Positions 15,818 through 24,128 of a DNA stretch of 64,000 bases are shown piece by piece. This DNA comes from an uncultured Alistipes sp. (GTDB lineage Bacteria > Bacteroidota > Bacteroidia > Bacteroidales > Rikenellaceae): assembly GCA_900546065.1 (NCBI GenBank), contig URBK01000001.1, positions 1 to 64,000 on the forward strand, written 5' to 3'. A program made the translations under genes and the position numbers. Within the stretch, counting starts at the first letter, position 1, and each line of letters starts with the position of its first letter. The notes beneath the pieces were generated by a model that saw only the letters and a list, made by a program, of their open reading frames with translations, had not been told where the DNA came from and ran no database searches.

Positions 15818-17371
15818 TCAGATCTCGTCGGGCCACGGACACGGCTGCCCGCTATCCTTAAACGTCGGGCGCTGGCCGCCGCTGTGGCGCAGGAACTCTC
15901 CCAGCCTCTTCGACAGCCGCCGCACAACGTCGGGGTGCTCGGACGCAAGGTCGTGCTTCTCGCTTATGTCGTTCGGGATGTCGTAGAGCTCCTTATGGCC
16001 GTCCTTGTAGAAGTATATCAGTTTCCAGTTGTCGCAGCGCACCGTTGCCGTAGGCGCCACGCCCGGACCGTCACCGCCGTCCCACTTGTTGGGGAAGTTC
16101 CAGTAGAGGCAGCGTCCGCGAGAGGGGTCGCCCCGACCCGTCAGCAACGGCACAAAACTTACGCCGTCGACCGTCTGCGGCACCTCCCAGCGTTCGATGC
16201 CCGCCATCTCGAGTATCGTCGGGAAGAAATCCTCGATCATGACATAGCTGTCGCAGCGCGTCCCCGCCGCCGTGACTCCCGGCCACGATACGATCATCGG
16301 CTCGCGTATGCCGCCCTCGTAGGCCGAGCCCTTGCCGCAGGTCAGGGGATAGTTCTGCGTATAGAGCGGCTCGTCGCGCCAGCCCGTACTCGAACAGAAC
16401 CCGCCGTTGTCGCTCATGAAGATGATGACCGTATTGTCTGCCTCGCCGCTCCGTTCGAGCCAATCCATTATATCGCCCAGACTCTTGTCCATACCCTCGA
16501 TAAGCGAGGCGTAGGCCGCCTCCTTTGCCGAGAGGCCCTTGCGCAGATACTTTTCGTAATAACGCATGTCACGGTCGATCGGCACGTGGATCGCGTAGTG
16601 CGACATGTAGAGATAGAACGGGCAGTCGTATCGCACGGCCTTCTCCATGGCGGCAATCGCCTCACGCGTCAGGGCCTCGGTAAGGAAGGTGCCCGACTGC
16701 CAATACTTCTCCAACCCGGGTATAGCAAAGAGGCCCTGCGGACGGCCGTCGGCATCGTAGCCGTAGTTGCGTTCGCTCAGGTATGTGGCCGGCCCGCCCG
16801 CCGCGTGGCCCGCGATGTTGACCTCGAAGCCGAAATGGTGCGGGTTCTCGCCCGGGGTGTCGATGGCGCCCCAGTGCGCCTTGCCGCAATGTATGGTGTG
16901 GTATCCGCCAGCCCGCAGCAGGTCGACGAAACTCGTCCCCACGTATGTAAGATCGGTACCTTCGCTCTGGGCTATGCCGTTGCAGTTCCACTCGGGGAAG
17001 GCGAGACGGTCATCCGCCGCGTCGGTCGTCACGCCCTTGCGCAGCGTCCAGTTGGTCACGCGGTGGCGCGCGGCATTGCTCCCCGTCATGAGGCTGCAGC
17101 GCGTAGGCGAGCTGAGGCTGCAGGCGTATGCCTGCGTGAACATAACACCCTGCCGCGCCAGACGCTCCATGTTGGGCGTCTCGTAACGGTCATTGTAGAA
17201 GGTACGCTCGCTCCAGAAGGGCAGCGAGGTATCCTGCCACCCCATGTCGTCGACCATGAACAGGATGATGTTGGGCCGCCCGGCCGCTGCGGCCGCCTGC
17301 GCCGAAGCCTGCTGTGCGGCCGCTCCGGCAAGGGGCAGCGTCAGCGGCAGAAGCAATCTGTCGTATCTCAT
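15818..17371 (-). CDS. Exported sulfatase, serine-type
   Basis: 517 residues. An N-terminal signal sequence (about residues 1-30, Ala-rich) is followed by the sulfatase fold: NIILFMVDDMGWQD with metal-binding aspartates, then the active-site motif SSPTR (Ser87-Arg91) in the C/S-x-P-x-R position. Because residue 87 is serine, maturation to formylglycine needs an anaerobic radical SAM maturase (anSME), not seen in this window. FMSDNGGF around residue 310 supplies further metal ligands. Such enzymes remove sulfate esters from host mucins or glycosaminoglycans in the periplasm. It converges on the Gfo/Idh lipoprotein gene, with a 16-bp inverted repeat between them. Confidence 0.93.
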   Translation of the reverse strand: MRYDRLLLPLTLPLAGAAAQQASAQAAAAAGRPNIILFMVDDMGWQDTSLPFWSERTFYNDRYETPNMERLARQGVMFTQAYACSLSSPTRCSLMTGSNAARHRVTNWTLRKGVTTDAADDRLAFPEWNCNGIAQSEGTDLTYVGTSFVDLLRAGGYHTIHCGKAHWGAIDTPGENPHHFGFEVNIAGHAAGGPATYLSERNYGYDADGRPQGLFAIPGLEKYWQSGTFLTEALTREAIAAMEKAVRYDCPFYLYMSHYAIHVPIDRDMRYYEKYLRKGLSAKEAAYASLIEGMDKSLGDIMDWLERSGEADNTVIIFMSDNGGFCSSTGWRDEPLYTQNYPLTCGKGSAYEGGIREPMIVSWPGVTAAGTRCDSYVMIEDFFPTILEMAGIERWEVPQTVDGVSFVPLLTGRGDPSRGRCLYWNFPNKWDGGDGPGVAPTATVRCDNWKLIYFYKDGHKELYDIPNDISEKHDLASEHPDVVRRLSKRLGEFLRHSGGQRPTFKDSGQPCPWPDEI

Positions 17372-17417
17372 ACGTGCAAGTTGTTTTTCAATGTCCGACC
17401 CTCTCGGGCCGCCGCTA

Positions 17418-17425
17418 TAAAGATA
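17418..17425 (-). promoter_or_regulatory. Probable -7 box of the sulfatase gene
   Basis: TATCTTTA on the minus strand, 46 bases before the ATG; one mismatch from TAnnTTTG. Confidence 0.45.
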
Positions 17426-17514
17426 GCGATTCTTTACGTAAAATACAACCTCCGAGCCTCCGGCCGAGGGCTCTTTTTTTGCACCGAGCGTTATGACATT
17501 TCGTACGAAAAGAG

Positions 17515-17522
17515 TATATTTG
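17515..17522 (+). promoter_or_regulatory. -7 box of the GT2/sigma operon
   Basis: TATATTTG, 23 bases before the glycosyltransferase ATG. Confidence 0.58.
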
Positions 17523-17545
17523 CATGATTATACCGTTTCCGAAAA

Positions 17546-18703
17546 ATGCACTACTTCGACACCATAATCGAACACTACGGATGGCAGGGTACGGCTTTGG
17601 CAGTGTCGATAATGATACTGTTTTTCGTACAGTTATACTACCATATCGTCCTCTACGGACGCATCGTCCGCTTCCGCAACTCGCGCCGCAAGAAGATCCT
17701 CGAGGCCGAACCCTCGGTCTCGATCATCGTACCCCTCTTCTCCGAAGACTATGACTATCTGGACGAGCGTCTTCCGGCGCTCTTCGCACAGGAGTATTCC
17801 GCCCCCTTCGAGGTGGTTGTGGTATATGTAGGCACCGACGGCGACTTCTACGAGGAGCTCACGCGCCAGCGCCTCAACTACCCCAACCTTACGGTCACAA
17901 AGATCGAATACAACCCCCGTTTCCCCATATCGGTCAAGATGGCCATAAACGTGGGTATCAAGTCGGCCTCGTACAACCATCTGCTGCTCACCACGGCCAG
18001 CGCCACACCCGCCTCGACGCAGTGGCTCGCCATGATGGGCAAGGCCTTCATGCGCGGGCAGATCGTCATAGGATACACGGCCATAGAGCCGGCGAAGGGT
18101 CTGGGCAATTACCTCATGCGTCTCTCGCGCCTGCAGATGTCGGTCTACTGGCTCACGCAGGCCGTCAGCCGCAACACCTACCGCGGCATCCGCCACAACA
18201 TAGGCTTCACCAAGGAGCTATACTTCGCCAACAAGGGCTTCACACACCTGAACATGAACATCGGTGAGGACGACCTCTTCATACAGAAGGTCGCCCGCCG
18301 CAACAATGTCAGCGTCGTGCTCATAGCCAAGGGCAGCACCATCGAACACCCGTGGGGCGGGCTGCGCTGGTGGTTCGGGCGGCTGCGATACTACGGCTCG
18401 GCATACGAGTTCTACCCGCGCCGCGTCCGCACGGCCATAGAGTGGGACCTCGGCAGCCAGACGCTGTTCCTGCTGGCGGCTCTCGCGGCAATCATATTCA
18501 TGCCCGTGGAGTTCAAGGCCGCGGCCGCACTGCTCGTACTGCTGCGCTACGCCGCCGCGCTATACCGCATACGGTCGATAGCCAAACGCGTGGGCGAGCA
18601 GGGCGTAGCGCTGCGGTTCTTTATCTTCGATCTCTTCAACCCGCTCATGATGATGGCCCTGCGGCTGTCGCTCGTGCGTAAAGTGCCCGGAGTATGGAGA
18701 TAG
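17546..18703 (+). CDS. Membrane-bound family 2 glycosyltransferase
   Basis: 385 residues. One N-terminal membrane helix (about residues 17-38) precedes a GT-A catalytic domain that opens with VSIIVPLFSEDYD. IGEDDLFIQKVARR (near residue 240) fits the acceptor-site ED motif and is followed by WGGLRWWFGRLRYY, resembling the (Q/R)xxRW of processive GT2 enzymes. Two or three C-terminal helices complete it. The usual first DxD is replaced by TASATP, which is unusual. The gene overlaps the sigma-factor gene by 10 bases, so the two are translationally linked. Confidence 0.8.
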   Translation: MHYFDTIIEHYGWQGTALAVSIMILFFVQLYYHIVLYGRIVRFRNSRRKKILEAEPSVSIIVPLFSEDYDYLDERLPALFAQEYSAPFEVVVVYVGTDGDFYEELTRQRLNYPNLTVTKIEYNPRFPISVKMAINVGIKSASYNHLLLTTASATPASTQWLAMMGKAFMRGQIVIGYTAIEPAKGLGNYLMRLSRLQMSVYWLTQAVSRNTYRGIRHNIGFTKELYFANKGFTHLNMNIGEDDLFIQKVARRNNVSVVLIAKGSTIEHPWGGLRWWFGRLRYYGSAYEFYPRRVRTAIEWDLGSQTLFLLAALAAIIFMPVEFKAAAALLVLLRYAAALYRIRSIAKRVGEQGVALRFFIFDLFNPLMMMALRLSLVRKVPGVWR

Positions 18704-19257
18704 CCGACTACATCGTCGCCGACGACAGGCGCCTTGTGGAGCTCACCCTCGCGGGCGACCATACGGCATTCGAATACCTCTTCAACCGCTACCGCGACGC
18801 CATACGGCGTCTGTTCCTGCAACGTTCGACACCCCCCGAGGATACGGACGACCTGTTGCAGGAGACATTCATAAAGGTATATGCCAACCTCCACCGCTAC
18901 TCGCCCGAATATACCTTCGGGCAGTGGCTCTACACCATAGCCAAGAATACGCATATCGACTTCGAGCGCAAGCGTCAGGAGGACATATCCATCGACGGCA
19001 AGTTCTCGGCGCCGGCATCGAGCGCCCCCTCACCCGAGGAGAGCCTCATCAACACGCAGCAACGCTCGCAGATCGAACGCTACATCGAGCGGCTGCCGCA
19101 ACAGTACCGGCGACTCTTCGTCATGCGCTTCATCGACGACTTCTCCTACGAGGAGATCGCCGAGAAACTCCACATGCCCATGGGTACGGTCAAGACCCGC
19201 ATCCACCGCGCCCGCGAACGTATGTGCCGCTTCATCATCGAGGGAGAGAAGGCATAA
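18694..19257 (+). CDS. ECF-type RNA polymerase sigma factor
   Basis: 187 residues. Region 2 covers about residues 20-95 (AFEYLFNRYRDAIRRLF, DLLQETFIKVY, FGQWLYTIAKNTHIDFERK). A linker rich in Ser and Pro follows, then region 4 about residues 125-180 (RLPQQYRRLFVMRFIDDFSYEEIAEKLHMPMGTVKTRIHRARERM), a typical helix-turn-helix. It directs polymerase to alternative promoters. Most Bacteroidetes ECF genes sit beside a FecR-type anti-sigma gene and SusC/SusD genes; this one instead overlaps a glycosyltransferase by 10 bases and has no anti-sigma neighbour. It may belong to the housekeeping-stress type without FecR. Its regulon cannot be deduced here. Confidence 0.9.
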   Translation: MEIADYIVADDRRLVELTLAGDHTAFEYLFNRYRDAIRRLFLQRSTPPEDTDDLLQETFIKVYANLHRYSPEYTFGQWLYTIAKNTHIDFERKRQEDISIDGKFSAPASSAPSPEESLINTQQRSQIERYIERLPQQYRRLFVMRFIDDFSYEEIAEKLHMPMGTVKTRIHRARERMCRFIIEGEKA

Positions 19258-19304
19258 GACGAGGGAGCGCGACAGCGCCACACGAAATTCTCACCGAAAA
19301 CCGT

Positions 19305-19312
19305 TATCTTTG
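19305..19312 (+). promoter_or_regulatory. -7 box of the LtaS-like/ABC operon
   Basis: TATCTTTG, 28 bases before the ATG at 19341. Confidence 0.62.
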
Positions 19313-19340
19313 CAGACGTCAAACCAATCCGTAACCGCTG

Positions 19341-21188
19341 ATGTTGCGTAAAATAATATTCATAGCGGCGTTATTCATCGCCACGGTGCTGCTCATGGCG
19401 CTCCAGAAACCACTCTTCCTGCTGTGGTACGCCCAGCTTGCGGCCGACGCCTCGGCCTCGGAGCTGCTCGCCGTGTCGTGGCACGGGCTGATGCTCGACT
19501 CCACAACGGCGGGATATGTCTGTGTCGTGCCGCTTCTGGTGATGATAGCCACGGTGTGGGTCCCCCTCTCGGAGCGGACAGTACGCCGTGTGCTCAATAT
19601 ATATTTCGCAGTCATATCGGTCGCCGTCGCCGTCATCGTCGCCGTCGATCTGGCTCTGTATAAATATTGGGGCTTCCGTCTCGACGACACCATCCTGCTG
19701 TATCTCAAGACACCCGAGGAGGCCGCCGCCAGCATCACTTGGAGCGACGTGTGGCCGCAGATGATCGTCATAACCATCTATACGGCGCTTATGGTCTTCG
19801 TCTACCGACGTCTCATAACGCTATATACCAACGACAGCCTCACGCTGTGGCGCCGCATAGGCTCGACGCTGATATTGCTCTTCGGCGGCGGCCTGCTCTT
19901 TCTGGCCATACGTGGAGGTACGGGCACCTCGCCCGCAAACGTGAGCAAGGTATATTTCAGTGACCGCATGATCCTGAACCATGCCGCCACGAATCCCGTA
20001 TTCTCGTTCCTCTCGTCGGCCGTGCAGTCCGATGACGGACTCTACGACTACGAATATTACGACGAGCCGCAGCGCGCCGCCCTGTTCGAGCCTCTGCGTG
20101 GAGGTACGGCCCCCTCAGACCGCATGCCCGAACTGCTCACCACGACACGTCCGAACGTTGTGCTGATCCTTCTCGAGAGTTTCGGCCGCACCATCACCGA
20201 CGAGGTTGTCGACGGCGAGCAGGTCACACCCCACCTCAACGGCTTCAAGCAGGAGGGTCTCTGGTTTGAGAACATCTACGCCAACTCGTTCCGCACCGAC
20301 CGCGGACAAGTGGCAGTCATGAGCGGATATCCGGCACAGCCCGTCATGTCGATCATGAAGCTGCCGCACAAGGCCCAGACACTGCCGTCGATAGCGCGTT
20401 CGCTGCAGGCCGAGGGCTATGCCACGACGTTCACATACGGCGGTGACGCCGACTTCACCAATACGGTCTCATACCTCTACGGCACGGGCGTGGAGCGTAT
20501 AACCGACCAACGCGACATGCACTTCGACGTGGCGCCCGCACAGTGGGGATATGCCGACGACGTTGTCTGCCCGCTCTTCGCCCGTCAGGTCGAGCAGCTC
20601 GCCGCCGACGGACGCCCCTTCTTCGCTACGCTGCTCACGCTCAGCTCACACGAACCCTTCGACGTACCCTACCACCGTCTCGACAACAAGATCCTCAATG
20701 CTGCCGCCTTCACCGACGAGTGCGTGGCCCGCATGATCGACTCATGGCGCGGCAAGCCCCTGTGGGACAACCTGCTCATAATCCTCGTTGCCGACCACGG
20801 CATAGGCTATCCCGAGGGTCTGGAGGCGGGATCGGTGGCACGGCAGCGCATACCGATGCTGTGGATGGGCGGCGCCGTACGTGAGCCCGCCGTCATAGAG
20901 ACCTACGCCTCGCAGAGCGATCTGGCCGCGACGCTGCTCGCCGAAATGCATATCGACACCTCGGCGTTCACCTTCAGCCGCAACATCCTCGACCCTGCGC
21001 AGCCGCACTTCGGATTCTGGACCTTCAACAACGGCTTCGGCATGATCTCCGGATGCGGGCACGTAATCTACGACTGCACGGGCGAGAAGGTCGTCGAGCG
21101 TACGGGGGACGACGGCTGCGTCGGACGTATGACCGACGATGGCAAGGCCCTGCTCCAGACAATACATAAAGACATACGCGAAAGATGA
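19341..21188 (+). CDS. LtaS/OpgB-like membrane phosphotransferase (sulfatase fold)
   Basis: 615 residues. About five transmembrane helices (near residues 5-23, 55-75, 84-104, 138-158, 173-192) precede a periplasmic sulfatase-fold domain. The domain starts PNVVLILLESFGRT, with metal-binding Glu279, and has the catalytic threonine in NSFRTDRGQ (Thr319), the position used by lipoteichoic acid synthase; VADHG lies near residue 500. In Gram-negative bacteria such enzymes move glycerol-phosphate or phosphoethanolamine onto glycans or lipids. The stop codon overlaps the start of an ABC binding-protein gene by four bases, an odd but clear translational coupling. Confidence 0.85.
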   Translation: MLRKIIFIAALFIATVLLMALQKPLFLLWYAQLAADASASELLAVSWHGLMLDSTTAGYVCVVPLLVMIATVWVPLSERTVRRVLNIYFAVISVAVAVIVAVDLALYKYWGFRLDDTILLYLKTPEEAAASITWSDVWPQMIVITIYTALMVFVYRRLITLYTNDSLTLWRRIGSTLILLFGGGLLFLAIRGGTGTSPANVSKVYFSDRMILNHAATNPVFSFLSSAVQSDDGLYDYEYYDEPQRAALFEPLRGGTAPSDRMPELLTTTRPNVVLILLESFGRTITDEVVDGEQVTPHLNGFKQEGLWFENIYANSFRTDRGQVAVMSGYPAQPVMSIMKLPHKAQTLPSIARSLQAEGYATTFTYGGDADFTNTVSYLYGTGVERITDQRDMHFDVAPAQWGYADDVVCPLFARQVEQLAADGRPFFATLLTLSSHEPFDVPYHRLDNKILNAAAFTDECVARMIDSWRGKPLWDNLLIILVADHGIGYPEGLEAGSVARQRIPMLWMGGAVREPAVIETYASQSDLAATLLAEMHIDTSAFTFSRNILDPAQPHFGFWTFNNGFGMISGCGHVIYDCTGEKVVERTGDDGCVGRMTDDGKALLQTIHKDIRER

Positions 21189-22321
21189 GACACACGGCAT
21201 ATATCGTTCTGACCATAGCAGCGCTGATAGCCGCTGCATGCGGCCGCCGCACGGCAACATCGACGGCGTCGTTCACACGTCAGATATACACCCCGCACTA
21301 CGCCACGGGATTCGCCATAACGGGCACACCCGACGGCGATGCCGTACTTATAGAGACCTCATCGCCGTGGCAGGGCTCGGGCCCGGAGCGCCGCAGACTG
21401 ATCATAGGCGATACAAACGTCGCGGCAGATCCCGACATGCAACGCATCCAGAAACCCGCACGGCGTATCGTCTGCATGTCGTCAACGCACGTAGCGATGC
21501 TCGGCGCCATCGGCTGCAGTGACCGGATAGTCGGCGTGTCGGGTCTCGATTTCATCTCCGACCCCTATGTAAACGCCCACCGCGACGCCATCGCCGACGT
21601 GGGATACGAACCCGACGTCGACTATGAACGTATCGTGGCCCTCGCACCCGATCTCGTTCTGCTCTACGGCGTAACGGGGCCCAGCGGCATGGAGTCCAAG
21701 CTGCGCGAGCTGGGCATACCCTACGCCTACGTGGGCGAGTATGTCGAATCCTCACCTCTGGGCAAGGCCGAATGGATGGTGGCCATGGGCGAGATCACGG
21801 GCGTGCGTACGGCCGCCGAGCAAGCCTTCGCACTGCTGCCGCCGCGCTACGACTCGCTGCGGCGCGCTGCCGCCGCCATGCCCGAGAGACCGCGCGTCAT
21901 GATAAACGCACCATACGGCGACAGCTGGTTCATGCCCTCGACGTCAAGTTACATGGCCCGCCTCATAGAGGATGCGGGGGGCGACTACATCTACCGCAAC
22001 GATACGGGCGACAAGTCCGAAACCGTCGATGTCGAGCAGGCATACCTCATGGCCTCGCAGGCCGACTGCTGGATCAACGTGGGACAGATCGCCTCGCTGG
22101 CCGAGCTGCGCAGCCGCCATCCCAAATTTGCCGATGTGGAGTGCGTGCGCCGCGGCCGCATATACAACTGCAACCGCCGCATGACGGCCGCCGGCGGCAA
22201 CGACTTCTGGGAGTCGAGCGTCGTGCACCCCGACGTGGTGCTGCACGACCTGATCGGGGTGTTCCATCCCGAGGCCGGCATCACCGACGACCAACTCTAC
22301 TACTACAAACGCATCGAATAG
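21185..22321 (+). CDS. ABC transporter substrate-binding lipoprotein (BtuF/FepB type)
   Basis: 378 residues. A lipoprotein signal ends with IAAAC (Cys19). A periplasmic binding protein fold of the helical-backbone class III type follows: RRIVCMSSTHVAMLGAIGCSDRIVGVSG, then DVGYEPDVDYERIVALAPDLVLLYG, and a second lobe with the Ser/Tyr-rich YMARLIEDAGGDY. The class serves cobalamin, haem and ferric siderophores. With the FecCD permease and ATPase that follow it makes a complete importer. No TonB-dependent receptor and no cobalamin riboswitch is present, so the substrate (B12 or an iron chelate) stays open. It overlaps the LtaS-like gene by four bases. Confidence 0.87.
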   Translation: MRHTAYIVLTIAALIAAACGRRTATSTASFTRQIYTPHYATGFAITGTPDGDAVLIETSSPWQGSGPERRRLIIGDTNVAADPDMQRIQKPARRIVCMSSTHVAMLGAIGCSDRIVGVSGLDFISDPYVNAHRDAIADVGYEPDVDYERIVALAPDLVLLYGVTGPSGMESKLRELGIPYAYVGEYVESSPLGKAEWMVAMGEITGVRTAAEQAFALLPPRYDSLRRAAAAMPERPRVMINAPYGDSWFMPSTSSYMARLIEDAGGDYIYRNDTGDKSETVDVEQAYLMASQADCWINVGQIASLAELRSRHPKFADVECVRRGRIYNCNRRMTAAGGNDFWESSVVHPDVVLHDLIGVFHPEAGITDDQLYYYKRIE

Positions 22322-22331
22322 CACGCAACGG

Positions 22332-23336
22332 ATGAAATCGCGCACCACGATACTCTTTATCCTCTTCACGGCAGCCGTAGCGGTACTCTTTGCCGCCGAC
22401 ATAGCCGTAGGGTCGGTATCGATACCCATAAGAGATGTGTGGGCAGCGCTTACGGGCGGCGAGTGCGACCCCACAACCGCCAGAATCATACGTGACATAC
22501 GCCTCATGAAGGCCGTCGTGGCACTCGTCGCGGGGGCCGCGCTCGCCGTGAGCGGCCTGCAGATGCAGACGCTCTTCCGCAACCCTCTGGCCGGCCCATA
22601 CGTGTTGGGCGTAAGCTCGGGAGCAAGCCTCGGCGTGGCGCTCTTCATACTCGGGGCCCCGATGTTGGGCCTTACGGGGCATGCATGGCTCTCGTCGCTC
22701 GGCGTGGCAGGCGCCGCATGGATCGGTGCCGCCGCCACACTCGCCCTCGTCGCCGCAATAAGCACCCGCATAAAAGACATAATGGTGATACTCATCCTCG
22801 GTATAATGATAAGCTCGGGCGTGAGCGCCATAGTGCAGATACTGCAATACCTCAGCGCCGAGGAGGCGCTCAAGAGCTTCGTCGTCTGGACCATGGGCTC
22901 GCTCGGCGACGTCACCGCAACGCAGCTGGCGCTGCTGCTGCCCGCCGTGGCGGCGGGAGCCGCCCTCGGCGTAGCCGCCATAAAGTCACTCAACATGCTG
23001 CTTCTGGGTGAGAACTACGCTCGCTCGATGGGGCTCGACCTGCGCCGCTCGCGCTCGATAATACTCCTCTCGACAACGCTCCTTGCAGGTACCGTCACAG
23101 CCTTCTGCGGCCCCATAGGATTCATCGGTCTGGCCATGCCACATGTCGCGCGCGTCATCTTCCGCAACGCCGACCACCGTACGCTCATGCCCGCCGCCGC
23201 CCTCACGGGCGCCGCGTCGCTGCTGCTGTGCGACATGGTGGCCAAGCTGCTGGCGTTGCCCGTAAACTCCATAACGGCACTGCTCGGAATACCCGTAGTA
23301 GTATGGGTCGTCGTACGAAACAGAAACATTGTATAA
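22332..23336 (+). CDS. FecCD/BtuC-family ABC permease
   Basis: 334 residues, about ten transmembrane helices. Family landmarks: RLMKAVVALVAGAALAVSGLQMQTLFRNPLAGPYVLGVSSGASLG near the N-terminus, GILIMLGINISS-like VILILGIMISSGVSAIVQ in the middle, and GPIGFIGLAMPHVAR near residue 255, the loop that couples to the ATPase. The protein forms the homodimeric channel for a vitamin B12 or siderophore importer. It begins 10 bases after the binding-protein gene and ends 14 bases before the ATPase gene. Confidence 0.92.
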   Translation: MKSRTTILFILFTAAVAVLFAADIAVGSVSIPIRDVWAALTGGECDPTTARIIRDIRLMKAVVALVAGAALAVSGLQMQTLFRNPLAGPYVLGVSSGASLGVALFILGAPMLGLTGHAWLSSLGVAGAAWIGAAATLALVAAISTRIKDIMVILILGIMISSGVSAIVQILQYLSAEEALKSFVVWTMGSLGDVTATQLALLLPAVAAGAALGVAAIKSLNMLLLGENYARSMGLDLRRSRSIILLSTTLLAGTVTAFCGPIGFIGLAMPHVARVIFRNADHRTLMPAAALTGAASLLLCDMVAKLLALPVNSITALLGIPVVVWVVVRNRNIV

Positions 23337-23350
23337 AACTCACTGCACGG

Positions 23351-24109
23351 ATGATACGTCTCGAAAATCTCTCGCTCGGTTACGGCAGCCGCACCCTCGT
23401 CGCAGGGGCTGACGCCGAGATACGGCGCGGAGCCCTCACGGCTCTGCTCGGCCGCAACGGCACGGGCAAAAGTACGCTGCTGCGTGCCATATCAGGCGTG
23501 CAGCCCGTCATGTCGGGACGCATCACCATCGACGGCCGCGACGTGAAGGAGTACACACCCGCACGCATGGCCCTTACCGTAGCTACGGTAACGACGGAAC
23601 GTGTGCGTGTTGCCGACCTGCGGTGCCGTGATGTCGTGGCGCTCGGGCGCGCCCCCTATACCAACTGGATCGGGCGCATGCAGCAGAGCGATGCCGAGAT
23701 TGTCGAGCAGTCGCTCGCGACGGTCGGCATGGCCGACTATGCCGACCGCACGATGGACCGCATGTCGGACGGCGAGTGCCAGCGTATCATGATAGCGCGT
23801 GCGCTGGCGCAGCAGACGCCCGTGATCCTGCTCGACGAGCCCACGGCCTTCCTCGACATGCCCAACCGCTACGAACTGTGCACGCTTTTGGCCGAGTTGG
23901 CGCACGGACAGGACAAGTGCATACTCTTCTCGACCCACGAGCTGGACATAGCTCTCAACCTCTGCGACGACATAGCCCTCATCGCGCCCCCGCACCTCTA
24001 TCTGCAGACGGTCGAGCAGACCGTACGCAGCGGCCACCTCGAAAGGCTCTTCGCCTCGGCAAACGTCACCTTCGACCCCGCTACGCGCAGCGTCACCGTA
24101 AAGCGGTAA
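23351..24109 (+). CDS. ABC transporter ATP-binding protein (FepC/BtuD type)
   Basis: 252 residues from the ATG at 23351. Walker A is GRNGTGKST (about residues 35-43), the signature loop reads MSDGE instead of LSGGQ, and Walker B is VILLDEPTAFLD with the switch His in FSTHE. It powers the FecCD permease upstream. The Gly-to-Asp change in the signature motif (MSDGECQR) occurs in some iron-chelate ATPases and need not inactivate. The start is placed here because the longer open frame runs back into the permease gene. A decayed glycosidase gene begins 19 bases downstream. Confidence 0.9.
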   Translation: MIRLENLSLGYGSRTLVAGADAEIRRGALTALLGRNGTGKSTLLRAISGVQPVMSGRITIDGRDVKEYTPARMALTVATVTTERVRVADLRCRDVVALGRAPYTNWIGRMQQSDAEIVEQSLATVGMADYADRTMDRMSDGECQRIMIARALAQQTPVILLDEPTAFLDMPNRYELCTLLAELAHGQDKCILFSTHELDIALNLCDDIALIAPPHLYLQTVEQTVRSGHLERLFASANVTFDPATRSVTVKR

Positions 24110-24128
24110 TACCGCTGCATATACCGCC

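Noticed and set aside
21185..21240. Cobalamin riboswitch for the BtuF-like gene
   Set aside because: The gene overlaps its upstream neighbour, and the operon leader (19313-19340) is too short for a riboswitch.
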